From Limnomonas spitsbergensis (lineage: Eukaryota; Chlorophyta; Chlorophyceae; Chlamydomonadales): 64,000 nt of DNA. The position numbers were made by a program, and so were the translations under genes. This document shows, piece after piece, positions 10,854 to 21,381 of this stretch (position 1 is its first letter; every line of letters begins with the position of its first letter). The stretch covers positions 558,001-622,000 of the forward strand of contig JAYJMM010000022.1 of NCBI GenBank assembly GCA_037349105.1, written 5' to 3'. The notes beneath the pieces are model-generated. The model was not told the DNA's origin. It saw only the letters and a program-made list of their open reading frames with translations, and made no database searches.

Positions 10854-13800
10854 TCAGAGTTTCATCAGTCGGTGACTCTGGGTAGTCTGCGAGGAGGCAG
10901 AGATGCTGGCCGTGGTCGGCTCGGCCCCCTGGATCATTAGCCTTTCTTTTTGCTCCTTGGTGGGCAGCTTGACATTTTTTGCCAGGCCGACGAACTCCAG
11001 GGCCCTGATCGTCATCCACGTGATGTCCACCTGATGAGGGGGTAGGGGGTGGGAAGGGGGTGCAATGGAGGTGGGGCAAGAAAATTGGGGCAATGGAGGT
11101 GGGACAGGGGGGGGAGCAAGGAAGGGGGCAAGGTAGGTGGGGCAAGGTAGAGGAAGAGAAGGGGAGGTGGGGCAAGGAAGTGGGGGTGTCCAATGGAGGT
11201 GGGGCAAGGAAGGGGGGACAATGGAGGTGGGACAGGGGAGGGGGAGCAAGGAAGGGGGCAAGGTAGGGGAGGCAAGGTAGAGGGGGACAAAGGGAGGTGG
11301 GGCAAGGAAGGGGGGACAATGGAAGTGGGGCAATAGAGGGGGAGCAAGGATGGGGGCAAGGTAGGTAGGACAAGGTCAGGCGGAAGAACGGAGGTGGGGC
11401 AAGGAAGGGGTGGCAATGGAGGGGGAGCAAGGAGGAGGGGGAGAAAGGGACGTGGGGCAAAGGAAGGGGGGCAGGGGAGGGGGAGCAAGTAAGGGGACCA
11501 CGGGTGTGTGTGTGGGGGGGAGGGGGGGGCGGGGGGGGGCAAGGAGGAGGGGGGGCAAGGGAAGCGGGGCAAGGAAGGGGGCAATAGAGGGGGAGCAGGG
11601 TGGAGGGGGAGAAAAGTAAGTGGGGCAAGTTAGGGGGAGAAAGGGGGAGGGGGAGAAAGGGACGTGGGGCAAGGGAAGGGGGACAAGGTAGCCAGGGGAG
11701 GTGGAGCCAAGGAGAGGGTTAAGAGAGGGAGGGGGGCCAACCTCAAGCAATCGGCCATATTGAAAGGCCCAGTTAACTTCCCACTTCAGGTTAGGCGAGG
11801 GTCTTGGGGTGAGGAGGTGTCAGCCGCATTGGTAGGGTGTGCTGCACAGCATGCACTGTCTGATGCGTACTACTTCAACCTTCCGCGGTGAGAGAGGCTC
11901 GTCCCTTTCTATGGAAACTCCCCCCAGGATCCATACTTCCATGCACTTTATGTTTCACATGGCACTACGTGTCTGGCCAGAATGCTAACACTGAAAACAA
12001 TGCCGTCGATCACTTGCTCTCACCTGCCACCACTCGAATCCATGCTTAGCAGACCATGCGAAGGCATGGTGGTTGTTGTGCCAGCCCTCACCACATACCA
12101 AGAGGGCGACCCACCTGCAGAGCAGCCACCGCCAAAAATGAAAGGACAAATCTTGAAGCAATTGAGGAGAGCCTCGCAATCTTTTAGTAGAACAACTGCA
12201 CGCCGCATATGTCACATTTTGACTGGCAATGTGAGATACTGCATAGAACATACAGGATCGGCACTCGAGTACCTACGGTAAGCCATAGGGCTATACCCTT
12301 GGGCAGGCAATTGGGTGCCGAATGTAGGCCTAGGGTCCATAGGGAACCTAGGGTGGAGGTTCATTTTCTTGCCAATCCTACATCTGTGTGACCTGCATAC
12401 ACTAAGCCCTTCAAAAGGGTCTCCTGTTTTGATCCTGGGCTCCTTGAGCACATTAGATGGTGAGACCCTGCCAAACAGCCGAGTCAAACCACATTCAAAA
12501 CATTCCACGGTCCCCACCTCACCAGTTGTTGCGCGAGTTGTCTCCTGACTTGTACGGCTGTGTGCCCCAAATGTGAGCCGCGCTGTTGACGAGGAATACG
12601 GCATGATACACTAGCACCATGCGCAAAGCGCCGCCCCAAACCAAGGCTGGCAGCCTGCCGAATGCGTAAAGCAGCGGGAACTGGAGGAGCATGATCACCA
12701 ACCCGCTGGGGCCGGCGAGGAAGCGGTAGAAGGACTGAGACTTGAGGTCGGGTGTGTTGCGTGGGTTGTGGAGCTGCCGCCTCACCTGCAGATCACAAAG
12801 GTGCAAGTTGCCCCCGCTTTGCATCTCCAACCAAAAGCAAACTTTTAGATATTTGGACTTTACTCATGGATCCTGAAGGGGTGCAGACTGCAGAGATGTT
12901 CATACCCGTCCAAATACCTCCATCTGCTGCCTCCTCTCACCAGCATCTTGCCCTGTCGTCTGAAGTTGCTTGGTTAGAAACCCTCCTTACCCAGCTTACA
13001 CCCAGTGACCCAGCATTGCCTGGCTCTTCAGCCCGCACCTTGTGGTCAAATTGCCAACCCCAGTGGCTCCACCAAAGGCCATCATTGGGGGAGTGGAAGT
13101 CCAAGGGGGTGTCGGTGTGCTTGTGGTGGCCACGGTGGGTGCTGACCCACTCGATGGGATGATACTGTCATTGTAAAGGGCCAATTGGGTGTACGGTATT
13201 CAGGAGAGAGGTCAATCAAGTGGACCCTGGCAATGCCAGTGTCACATGACTTTAGTAGAGACAAGGTCACTGAGAGGAGTGAGACTTAAAATATACGGAC
13301 TTCAACACCACAGTAGGACAGATAGGGCAGAGTGGGGCTCGTACTGTGTTGCCCCCTCACCAGTCACTGCGTGTGGGAGACTCAAGCACAGTCAAGAGGC
13401 TGGTCAACCCACGCACGTATCACGCACCTGGCCCGCAAGTAAACCAAAGATGGCGAAGGTATACTCCAGCCACTGCAAACAAGCATGTTCAGATGGTTAC
13501 TACCTAGTCAGACAGAAGGCGTGGCTGTACGTGCTGACAAATAAACTCCTCCATCAATCAATACAACCACACACCGTCAGTTGCAAGGGGAGAGAGTTGT
13601 CTTCCATTCCTATTCCGGAGACATTATGACCAGAGATTCCTCTATCGAGCTGCCTCACTGATGTTAGTATGTTACGTATAGCTAGCTACTGGTTGATGGG
13701 CAACACAAACCTTGGGAATCGTGAAGCTGCGGTGGCTTAATAGCCTGTGGTAGCAGAGTGTGATGCCCAACAAGCAGGTACTGTAGTAGCCTACGATGAG

Positions 13801-13947
13801 CAGCAGTACCATGGGCCACGAGAAGGTGAACGGGGCTGCCAAGGCTAGCAGGTGCAGACCGCCAATGAACATCGCCCGGACGGGGCCGATCTCGGCCCAG
13901 TACCCCCGGGGGCGCGAACCAGAGGATTCCTGCTCCAAGGGCGCCAT
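10854..13947 (-). CDS. delta-9-type acyl desaturase (ADS/stearoyl-CoA desaturase family), copy 1
   Basis: Membrane desaturases of this family put a double bond into acyl chains using a di-iron centre and electrons from cytochrome b5 or ferredoxin. Six exons read at 13947-13711, 13472-13428, 13164-13039, 12785-12523, 12114-12024 and 11030-10854. The phases agree, giving about 312 residues and a TGA stop, the usual size for plant ADS proteins. The three histidine boxes are present: YHRLLSH in exon 1, STHRGHHKH in exon 3 and [10 protein letters not shown] in exon 5. Exon 4 holds the family signature [16 protein letters not shown], and exon 6 the C-terminal [20 protein letters not shown]. Exon 1 supplies two hydrophobic segments. 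The ATG at 13947 starts MAPLEQ. The last intron is filled by a purine-rich repeat. I see no disabling change, so it is probably functional. Substrate (acyl-CoA or acyl-lipid) and exact double-bond position cannot be told from motifs. Confidence 0.88.
11035..11745 (+). repeat. expanded purine-rich tandem repeat in intron 5 of desaturase copy 1
   Basis: About 700 bp are almost pure G and A on the plus strand. They are built from loose units such as GGGGCAAGGAAGGGGG, ACAATGGAGGTGGG and GGGGGAGCAAGGA with variable spacing. The equivalent intron in copy 2 has only about 130 bp of related sequence (21545-21680). Long open frames across it on both strands (up to 290 codons of Pro/Leu/Cys-rich residues) follow from the composition and are not genes. 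Confidence 0.8.
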
Positions 13948-14009
13948 CGATAGCAAGGGCAAATACAAATACCGAAATCTAACAAACAAGGGTGTAATGA
14001 TGCATGACT

Positions 14010-14279
14010 GATGTCGATCAGGTCGACAATACCGTTTTTACGATCGAATCAAAATAGTGGTCGCAAATTCTGTCCAAGCAAAATCATTCTGATGTGTGCT
14101 TATGTGATGTCAGCAGCCTCAATCGCTTCTGTGATGGCCGCTTGCAATTGCTACATCGTTGATGTCTGCTGGCTGGCCGGGCTGATGACCCATTCACCCC
14201 CCCCCCCCCCGAAAACGACACATGCATCTGTAGTTTTTGGCAATCAACACCGGTGCACGATCAAAATCTGCAGCCGTCT
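14010..14279. other. upstream region of desaturase copy 1
   Basis: This non-coding stretch should hold the promoter of desaturase copy 1 (minus strand, start at 13947). A poly-C run lies at 14199-14210, and two short related strings (CAATCAACACCGGTGCACGA near 14242 and CAATACCGACGCACGACG near 14287) form an imperfect pair. No TATA box is certain. Confidence 0.3.
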
Positions 14280-15008
14280 TTAGTAATCAATACCGACGCA
14301 CGACGTCTCCTCCCACGCTCGGCCGTCAAAAACTGTGCGTCCTGCCGAACCCCGCCCTTGACGTGACGTATGACGCATACGCATATAGCTCCGAGACCAA
14401 AGGGGGTGGTGGGTATGAGTGCCTGAGTGGGTATCAGTAATGGCGAGCGAGTCCAGACCGTCCCACGCACAGTGTCGTGCGTGATGGGTTGGGTGGTGTG
14501 GTTCGCCTCCACCTCCTGCTGTGCCACCTCCTGTCGTGACTTCTTCACTTGTGAAGGAGCCAACCACCTCTGCATCAATGACCAAGTGGGCTCTGTCGGT
14601 GAAGCTGCTGGGTAGGTCCCCAAAGCACCAGGGCTTTAGGAACTTGGCGTCCTTGCTGCTGTGATGGAAGATGCCGAACATGAGCTTGCAAACCAGGCCG
14701 CTGTGGCTGCAGTCAGGGCATGTGCATGTGCCTCGGCAGAAGTCGACGCTGTAGTTGAGGCTAGCCGGGCTAAGCTGTTGTGGGAGTGCCTGCAGGGTCG
14801 TACCACGCATGACCAGGCCGTCCCTGATGCCATCCATCAGCATGAGGGAAAGAGTCTCGTCAGACTTCCTGACCAGGAACTCGCCGGAGGTACCTTGGAA
14901 GCAGTTGGGCTGTCCAGCCACTTGGATGGCAGTGCTGACACTACTGAGGCAAGCTGACAGGGGTGCGTGGTGTAGGGCCAGAAGCTGAGAGCAGTGCCAG
15001 GATTGCAC
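14280..15008 (-). CDS. SWIM-zinc-finger-like protein fragment (possible MULE-type transposase remnant)
   Basis: A 242-codon frame carries YSVDFCRGTCTCPDCSHSGL followed by VCKLMFGIFHH. This resembles a SWIM zinc finger (CxC...CxH), the module found after the catalytic core of many Mutator-like transposases and in some host proteins. The usual CxH is CKL here, so the finger is degenerate or variant. The region upstream (FLVRKSDETLSLMLMDGIRD) looks protein-like. The C-terminal third is His/Thr/Gly-rich and probably non-coding. No DDE catalytic domain was found nearby. Confidence 0.4.
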   Translation of the reverse strand: MQSWHCSQLLALHHAPLSACLSSVSTAIQVAGQPNCFQGTSGEFLVRKSDETLSLMLMDGIRDGLVMRGTTLQALPQQLSPASLNYSVDFCRGTCTCPDCSHSGLVCKLMFGIFHHSSKDAKFLKPWCFGDLPSSFTDRAHLVIDAEVVGSFTSEEVTTGGGTAGGGGEPHHPTHHARHCAWDGLDSLAITDTHSGTHTHHPLWSRSYMRMRHTSRQGRGSAGRTVFDGRAWEETSCVGIDY

Positions 15009-15018
15009 TCTGATACTG

Positions 15019-15868
15019 TTGCCTAAAGGCAGCAGAGATGCTCACATGAGGCTGCACCGCGTTCGCCGCATGGCAGCCAAAGTGGACCTAAGGCGCCATT
15101 TTCCAACCCGCATCAGGTTGGCAGCTGCGTACGCAGCGCCTGCGGCCAACTACGGCGACGTGGTGTGGGCCACCAGCCACCTTCGGCCGCGGCAATGTCT
15201 CTCCAGCAAAACGCAGTCCAGCTTGCTTCAGCACCTACGCCAAGCTGCGGGGCTACCTGCATCAGCCGCCAGTTGGGTAGTCCTGAGAGAGCTGCAGCTC
15301 CAGCCACTTCAGCCAGACTGGTGGACCCATATCCTCCGCTTCTACAATGCAGCGGTGACACCGGCGGCACAGCAATACAGCCCTCTCATGGCTCAAGCCA
15401 TGGCAGCAGATATGCAGCTTGCAGTCAGCCCGGCCGCACCTGGTGCTCTGATCTGCTGGGTGCATTAGAGGAGCTAGAGCGGCACTAGCCAGAGAAGGTG
15501 TGCTTGTGTGCGCATCAATTTGCGACTGCGGCTCGGCGCGATCTGCACGGCTGATACCAGAGGACGGCGCAACAGTCAGCGAGAGGCACGCTGCTGCCAG
15601 CGGGAGGCACGCTGCTGCCAGCGGTGTTGGGCACAGGGGGATAGCGAGCAGGTGGAGGATGCGCTACATGTGTGCTTCCAGTGCCCTAGTGTCAGGGAGC
15701 AATTACCGGAGCGGGGATGGGCAGGTCTTCTGGGCGCTGCCACTAACTTCCACCAGCTGTACCAGGCTGAGCAGGGGCGCGATGCACTTGCTTGTGCGGA
15801 CTTGGTATATTCTTTTGTTTCACCACTTGACATTTGTGAACCATGAACATTTATCGACACCATCAGAA
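15019..15868 (+). mobile_element. non-LTR (LINE) retrotransposon, 3' end, decayed
   Basis: Two pieces in one reading frame (15019-15468 and about 15480-15846) are separated by two in-frame TAGs. The first shows the C-terminal, post-RT part typical of algal LINE ORF2 (RLAAAYAAPAANYGDVVWAT, then VLRELQLQPLQPDWWTHILR). The second ends in a Cys/His motif, with EDALHVCFQCPSVREQL resembling the EDVEHxLxxCP zinc motif at LINE C-termini. A related copy lies at 34520-35110. A 21-bp tandem duplication (encoding REARCCQ twice) occurs at 15580-15625. The reverse-transcriptase core is absent, so it is a 5'-truncated dead copy. Confidence 0.6.
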
Positions 15869-15879
15869 GCGCACGTTTG

Positions 15880-16240
15880 AGCCGATAGAAAGTGACCCCG
15901 CTCCCTCCCTGAAATTCTGATTTTTGACTGAGAAATTAAGGTTTTACTAGGTACCGGAGGCGGGGAGGCGGGGTAGCCAGGGGATTTCACTTTTTTTTTA
16001 TGATGGGGTGTTTGTCCTTTTTTTTGCCCCCCCCCCTCGGACTAGCCCTCAACAATACCTCCGAAAAAAGAAAAGTCCACAAAAGCAAGCATATCCCACC
16101 CCTGCTTGGCCGCGAGGGCGCCCCACTGATCAGAAGGGAGAAGAGAGGAAACTTAAAAGGGGGCGAAAAGAAAAAGATGACCAGAAAGGGAAGGCCGGAA
16201 AGGCAAACGAGACCGGTGCCTAAGAATCCCTAGAGGCTAA
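15880..16240 (+). repeat. repeat tail shared with the R1 elements
   Basis: After the LINE frame comes TTGACTGAGAAATTAAGGTT, then GGTACCGGAGGCGGGGAGGC, then a poly-C run. The same order (TTGACTGAGATAT, then a GTTCCGGAGGCGGTACG-like string, then poly-C) closes the two R1 repeats near 20325-20440 and 25740-25850. It is either a shared 3' UTR or a separate repeat inserted at each place. Confidence 0.45.
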
Positions 16241-16280
16241 CCCTCAACAATGCCCACAGTGTCTTGCTACCACCTGCCAG

Positions 16281-16839
16281 CTACCTATCCACGCTAGAGA
16301 CCATGAGGCTCCAGAAACGAGAGGACTCTCGCAAGAGTGGCAGCAAACTAGCATCAAACTTGAGCGTGCTGACGTGCTGCTTCAGAAGCTTGGTCTTCTG
16401 CTTCTTAGGGAGCTCCTTGCCCACCACCCCCTCAGACTCTTCAGCGCTGATGGCATATCTCGTCACATCTACCTCCGTCAGCTCCTGACCAGGGTGGGCT
16501 GACTCCATGTGATCTAGGAAGTGATAGCTCCACACATAAGGGCGGACGGTGCCCGTGATGCTCCTGCAGATGGTGCAAGCCACTGGCCTGTTGGTGCAAG
16601 GAGACTCTACGGCAGCCGCATGCTCGATAGCAGCAGCAGCAGCCGGAGCAAGAGCTGAAGGAGTAGCAGAAGTAAAAGGGGCATAATGATGTGATTGTGC
16701 GCTGTCGCTTCGTCGAGTTCTCCTTGGCCAGCCTCTCAGCTCCTCTCTTGCACTCTTTCCCCTGTTGGTGATTTCTTAGGGCTACTGGGTTGTCTGTGAA
16801 TTTTAAGACCATCAAACAATGCTCACAGAAGTTTGTCAT
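16281..16839 (-). pseudogene. zinc-finger (BED/C2H2-like) repeat-family protein, frame broken
   Basis: Two overlapping minus-strand frames appear to form one protein. The N-terminal frame (16839 leftward) begins MTNFCEHCLMVLKF and continues LRNHQQGKECKRGAERLAKE, a Cys2-His-Cys finger resembling BED or C2H2 types. The second frame (16583-16281) has CTICRSITG, then HFLDHMESAHPGQELTEVDV. It is clearly related to HHYLDHMQTAHPDQQLVEAD in the R1 copy at 25180-25515. The switch of frame near 16600-16650 means a frameshift or an intron. The gene is repeated several times in this window, which suggests a transposon origin. Confidence 0.45.
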
Positions 16840-16849
16840 TGCTTAATTA

Positions 16850-17165
16850 ATAGTAACTACCAATGTAGGTACATCGTGTGAGTCCATAATGGGTGTGCGC
16901 ACAACGGTGCATGTGGTTCCGGAGCGATCACACCCCCCCATGCCAAAATTGCATGCCAAGAGGGGTGAGGCATTTTGGGTGGATTTCTTTATGATGCATG
17001 TATGTAGCAAATAACAGCGGGACTCTTCGCGCACCTATTAGGGTGGAAATCTGAGTTCAACTCCGCGCACCGTTGATTTTTTGATTAATTATTAGCGCGC
17101 AGCATGTCCGCGCAACCCAATAATCATTCAAATACGATCGGAGTCGAAGTGGTTCTACGGAAGTG
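16850..17165. other. non-coding stretch
   Basis: Nothing recognisable. The sequence is AT-rich around 17060-17100. Confidence 0.3.
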
Positions 17166-17169
17166 CATT

Positions 17170-18313
17170 GTGAGGTAAACCCACAATCTCGACCCTGGAC
17201 CTGGCAATTTACCCCATCGCCCACGGCCCTTCCTCAGCCTAACCAATTCCCTTCCTGCCCCTCAGCCTTCACCCAGACTCGTTTGTAGGCTGACAGGCTG
17301 TTGAGCATCAGGTTTCAGAAGTGCTGCAGAGGCTGCCGCTGTTTTTGAAAGGACGGCAAAGTTGTATCAGATCTAGGACCTACTTCGCCCTGCCTTGTTC
17401 TCTCAACCCTTAACCCTCAACTTAGGTGACCATGTGCACCAGCTCTTTGAGCACCAGCTGGATTGGTCGACGTTCTCCGTCGCGGCTCCGGAGGCGAGCA
17501 TCCCCCTGCTGCAGGAGCGGCTGGAGGAGCTGACCCTGCAGCCGGGGAGGGTGAAGGCGATGCAGGGGATGCTAGCATGCGCCGCTCAGCACATGGTGTA
17601 CAGCAACATGACAGGGGGCGTGCTAGGAGACCAAGGTGGGGAGGGGGGAGGGATTGTTTGAGCGCACCAAGGGAACATGCAGGGCGAACGGGCAGGTATG
17701 CTGGCATGTAGTTTATAGGCAGGGCCCATGCAGGTCGAGGCATTGTTTCTAAAGCTTATGGGACGATGTGCTGCCGGTCGGTGGATCTAGGTCTTTCAAG
17801 ATCCAGACCTCCCCAATCCATTTAACATGGTCTTGTCAGCCCGCCTGCTGCCATGTCCACGGCCACAGCAACAGCAACATCAGGCCCGTGGCCCTAGAGT
17901 ACGATTGCAACACCTGGCCTTCGCGAAACGCAACAGGAGGCGCTAGACATGCCATTAGCCACACATGTGAGCTGTTGCACCGACGAGAGACGTATCCATA
18001 TCTGTCGTGTAGCCATATGTCCCGTGTGCCTCAGGCTGCCCTTGTCCAGCTCAGGCATCTAGGCGTCACGAGCCCCTGGTACACAATCATTACCTGCAAC
18101 TTTTCACTGTTAAACCTCCATGTCACCGCCACCCCTTCATCCTCAGGCGACCTGGGTGTGGAGGACACCAAGGACTTTTACGAGCTGGTCCGCCGCCTGA
18201 CTCCAAAACTCCACCTGGTTGTCACACTAGGGACTGCATGTGGACAAGGCAGGATGCGGATGAAGCAAGGCACAGGTGTTATGAAACAAAGAAACACTCC
18301 TCTGCCTTGTTGA
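17170..18313 (+). pseudogene. exostosin-like glycosyltransferase (GT47) gene segment, copy X1
   Basis: The clearest exon is 17426-17636, with acceptor CTCAACTTAG and donor GTGGGG. It encodes VHQLFEHQLDWSTFSVAAPE, then ASIPLLQERLEEL and later MQGMLACAAQHMVYS. This follows the C-terminal pattern of exostosin-family proteins (PF.xxLDWSxFSVxVPExxIPxLxExL...MQ). A second open piece near 18150-18290 (SGDLGVEDTKDFYELVRRLT) recurs at 31580-31650. The intron-like DNA at 17170-17400 recurs at 29370-29590. I could not join these into a complete gene. It is either part of a larger plus-strand gene or one of several broken copies. Confidence 0.4.
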
Positions 18314-18444
18314 AGGCTTGGATCTGGAGGGGCTAGGCAATCTTCGGACTGCCTTCCCTTTCTGGGGTGGTCTTGTCCTTCTCCATTTCCGTATTTTCTT
18401 TCATTTCTCCTTCAGTCGTTAGTTTCTTTTTGTCCCATCTAGAC

Positions 18445-18500
18445 AGTTGGTGCCCACACGGCCTAGTTGTTTTGAGCAGGGCCCAGGGGCATAACGTCAG
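18445..18500 (+). repeat. dispersed 60-bp repeat, motif B
   Basis: The copy reads GTTGGTGCCCACACGGCCTA and ends GGGGCATAACGTCAGAGG. A second copy follows 80 bases later. Confidence 0.55.
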
Positions 18501-18576
18501 AGGAGTGTCGTCGACCTGTCGTAATTCCCGGTCAATGACGTTACGCATCTGGAGCCTGCTAGGAAAGGCTCCGCCA

Positions 18577-18635
18577 TGTGGGCGCCCAAGTTAATAGTTG
18601 GCAAGGAAAGTCCAGAGGTGTAACATCATTGACAT
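18577..18635 (+). repeat. dispersed 60-bp repeat, motif B
   Basis: The copy reads TGTGGGCGCCCAAGTTAATA and ends AGAGGTGTAACATCATTGAC. Confidence 0.55.
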
Positions 18636-18639
18636 AAAT

Positions 18640-19270
18640 CTGTTTCTCTCTGGATGGACGCCCACATCAACTTGCCTGTATAACGAGCTCCAGAGCTGGT
18701 TTCAGAGGACGTCATTGTCTCTTCTCTTTTCCCCGATTGAGCGAGAATTCCGTCGCCTACAATCCAAATGAACTTTGTTTGACAATTTATTTCCTGTCAG
18801 TCACTAGGATAGTGTTGATCGGGATTAACATCTTACTGACCTGTGGTCAACATTTTGTTTTCGGAGACGGGGCCGATCGCTGCCAAAATAGGCTTGCCAG
18901 AAAGCGCGGGTTTTTGCAGATGTTTGGTGAAAGTTGTGCCAGTTCAGTGGCCGGAGCGTGAACCTCGATCCTGGGGGGCGGGGCAGGGAAGGGTGCCTGA
19001 TGCCTGAATGCTGACGTTTCGGGCACCAACAGGCAACAGCCACACTCTCCTGAGGGTTTGGTTCTGGAGGCGTCACTTAGTGCTAGTTCAGGGAACCGAT
19101 CTCAGAAATGCAAAAGAAGTTTTTTTGCAAATTGCAATGCTCATGTTCCCAGCGCTACCGTAGTTTCAGTTGAATTTGTTTTTTTCAGAGTTTTTTTGAA
19201 AACCCGGAATCTGCTTTTGATTGCGGTTGGTTTTTCATGGTTGGTTTTCTTTTTGTGTATCTGAATCCGA
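18640..19270. other. non-coding stretch
   Basis: No gene recognised. The last 150 bases are T-rich. Confidence 0.3.
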
Positions 19271-19274
19271 GGGG

Positions 19275-20460
19275 GGTCAGAAACAAAATGTTCGACCCCA
19301 TCACCCTTTTTATAGAGCTTATTAACCGTTTCATAGCTGTTTTTTAAATGTTTTTGGTCCAAGGGGGTTGGGGGATATGGGGGGGCAAAGTTGGGGGGGG
19401 TGGATGGGGCTCCCCAAAAATCCGACATTTCTAAAACTCCGTATCTTTTTTCTGGAGGTTTGTTGAGGCTGGCAGCGGCACCTCTGTGTTCTTCTTGCCA
19501 ACATGAGTTGATTTACATCCTAAATGTTGATTGAATTACCATGTGACCCCCTGGCCTCCCACACTGAGGGTTGTGCTCCTTTGGAGACACCCTGCAACCA
19601 GCTGAGCCAGCCTTATAAAGAGCTGTTTGACACGCAGCACATGATAGTGTTGGTCTGGTGGATCATGAATAAACAGATCACTTGTGGTCTTTGTGGCAAG
19701 CTACGCGTTGACGGTGGCGGAATGAGAGGGAACAATGGGCAAAGAGGTCCCGCTGAGGGATAGGAAGAAGGCAGTGAGGAAGCTCATGGCCAAGATGAAG
19801 GCTGATGCCATCGCATTGCCACCGCCATGCAGGCCATTTTCCTTCTGGAAACATGTGATCGCTAGTGAGAAGTAGTCGGTTGTCAATAGCTTGGCTGAGC
19901 TCAGTACCCAGATTGACTGTTGGCACGAATTTTGGTCGCTAGCGAGCATTAGTCGGTACTCGATAGGCTTGAAAGGGGCAAGGGTACTCCGGGCTGCCTT
20001 TTCCTTTTAGGGGGGGGGGGGGGTTCTTTCCCTTATGTTCTTCACCCTCTTTCCCACTTTTCCCTCCTTTCTTTTGCCCTGCCCCCTTGTGTTGTTTCCA
20101 TCTTTCTTCCCAACTCTTTTTAGTTAGGCGCCCACGCGGCCGAGCCTTTTGAGAAGGGCCCAGAGGTGTAATGTCAGTGACTCGATAGCCTGGCTGAGCC
20201 CAGTACTAAAATTGACTGTTGGCATGAATTGTCATCACTTAACAAAGTGAAATATACCAGTAGAAGCGCGTTGACGAGCTGATGAAAATACACCCCTTAC
20301 ATGCCTTGTAATTTCGAATTTGACTGAGATATTCGAATTTTAATGGGTTCCGGAGGCGGTACGAGGGTGGGTGATAGGCTTGGGTGCTCGTTTTGGGGGG
20401 GAGATGGGGCCCTGGCTTTTTGTATGCCCCCCCCTCACCTGAAACTTTTGGCTTTTACAC
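19275..20460 (+). repeat. R1 repeat element, copy a (left of desaturase copy 2)
   Basis: This stretch and 24745-25860 are direct copies of one another, matching in order. Shared landmarks include GATATGGGGGGGCAAA, TCTTTTTTCTGGAGGT, GTTGAGGC, TGTGTTCTTCTT/TATGTTCTTCTT and GAATAAACAGATCAC. Further landmarks are the zinc-finger-like frame near 19690-19870, the GGCTGAGCTCAGTACC string and the TTGACTGAGATAT tail with poly-C. In this copy the frame is interrupted, with a deletion relative to copy b around 19680-19720. A motif B repeat lies inside it at 20122-20181, and copy b has no such motif. Confidence 0.65.
20122..20181 (+). repeat. dispersed 60-bp repeat, motif B
   Basis: The copy reads TTAGGCGCCCACGCGGCCGA and ends CAGAGGTGTAATGTCAGTGA. 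It is close to the consensus, and its 5' flank is pyrimidine-rich, as at 35200-35455. Confidence 0.6.
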
Positions 20461-20490
20461 GTTTGGTTTAATTAAAAAAACAATAATACT

Positions 20491-20754
20491 TTATGGGCTA
20501 AAATTTGGTTCCCCCTGAAAGTCCCTAAAGAAGGCGCGGCCGCTTATTCTCGCCGCCACTACCGGTACCTGCTCTTCCTCCTCCTCATCGATGGATGGCC
20601 CCTCCTCCCCATCATCGGTCGAGGCACCCTCCCACCCCTCATAGGTAGAGGCCCCCTCCTGCCCCTCATTGGTGGAAGCCCCCTCCTGTCCCTCAACAGC
20701 GGACGCCCCCTCTATCCCCTCCATTCCCACATTTGGCTCTATCCATTGCCTCAA
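20491..20754 (-). CDS. short acidic repeat frame, unrecognised
   Basis: An 87-codon frame contains four tandem copies of a 10-residue unit like EGASTNEGQE, followed by DEEEEEQVPVV. The DNA unit is about 30 bp. It is on the edge of an R1 repeat and may be chance coding of a minisatellite. No function is suggested. Confidence 0.2.
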   Translation of the reverse strand: MRQWIEPNVGMEGIEGASAVEGQEGASTNEGQEGASTYEGWEGASTDDGEEGPSIDEEEEEQVPVVAARISGRAFFRDFQGEPNFSP

Positions 20755-20759
20755 ACAAC

Positions 20760-21380
20760 TTTAACTGTCTCCTCATTGTACATGGAGATTGGTTCGCTCT
20801 TACAGAGAATAGGCGCGAAAGGCACGGAAATGCAGCTGACGACCCTGGTGTACCTCAAACTCCTCTTGTTATGGTTGAATTTCTTGTTTTGTACCTGAAA
20901 CTATTGGTTTTTATGATTGGTTTAATATAAAAAAACCCACAAGCAAAACCAAATCGGACTAAAACTAAGGTAAATCACAATCGAAGTTGCCGACCTCAAG
21001 TCACGCGATCCGTACCGATGTCAGGCTGGAACCTGGAAGGTCCGGACATAGGCTGGCGTGCAAGATGATATAATCAGGGAGATTTTGTACATTTAGTTTT
21101 TATTTACCGGTATTTAAGAAGTTGCCCAAGTAACTAGCTTTTGTCGTACGTAAATCAGCGTACAAAACAGGCACAGAACAACGCACTCGAACTGGTCAAC
21201 TTCCCTACCCTGCCTAGAGATGGCAACCAGCGCACCCAGCTACTCCAGGCGTACGTAAAATCGCCTCACTCCCAACTTGGCACGTGGAACAAAGCCACAA
21301 ACAAGCTCGGGCAGCTAACTATACACTGGTGATGATCTATCTACACAGGGCTCTCTGCAACTTTCCACCCACTGCAATTC
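20760..21380. other. non-coding stretch downstream of desaturase copy 2
   Basis: No gene recognised. It lies between repeat R1a and the 3' end of desaturase copy 2. Confidence 0.3.
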
Positions 21381-21381
21381 G

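Noticed and set aside
10756..11750. Pro/Leu/Cys-rich frames up to 290 codons across the purine-rich intron
   Set aside because: They are a composition artefact of a G/A-only tract inside an intron. Only the last desaturase exon (11030-10854) within this stretch is coding.
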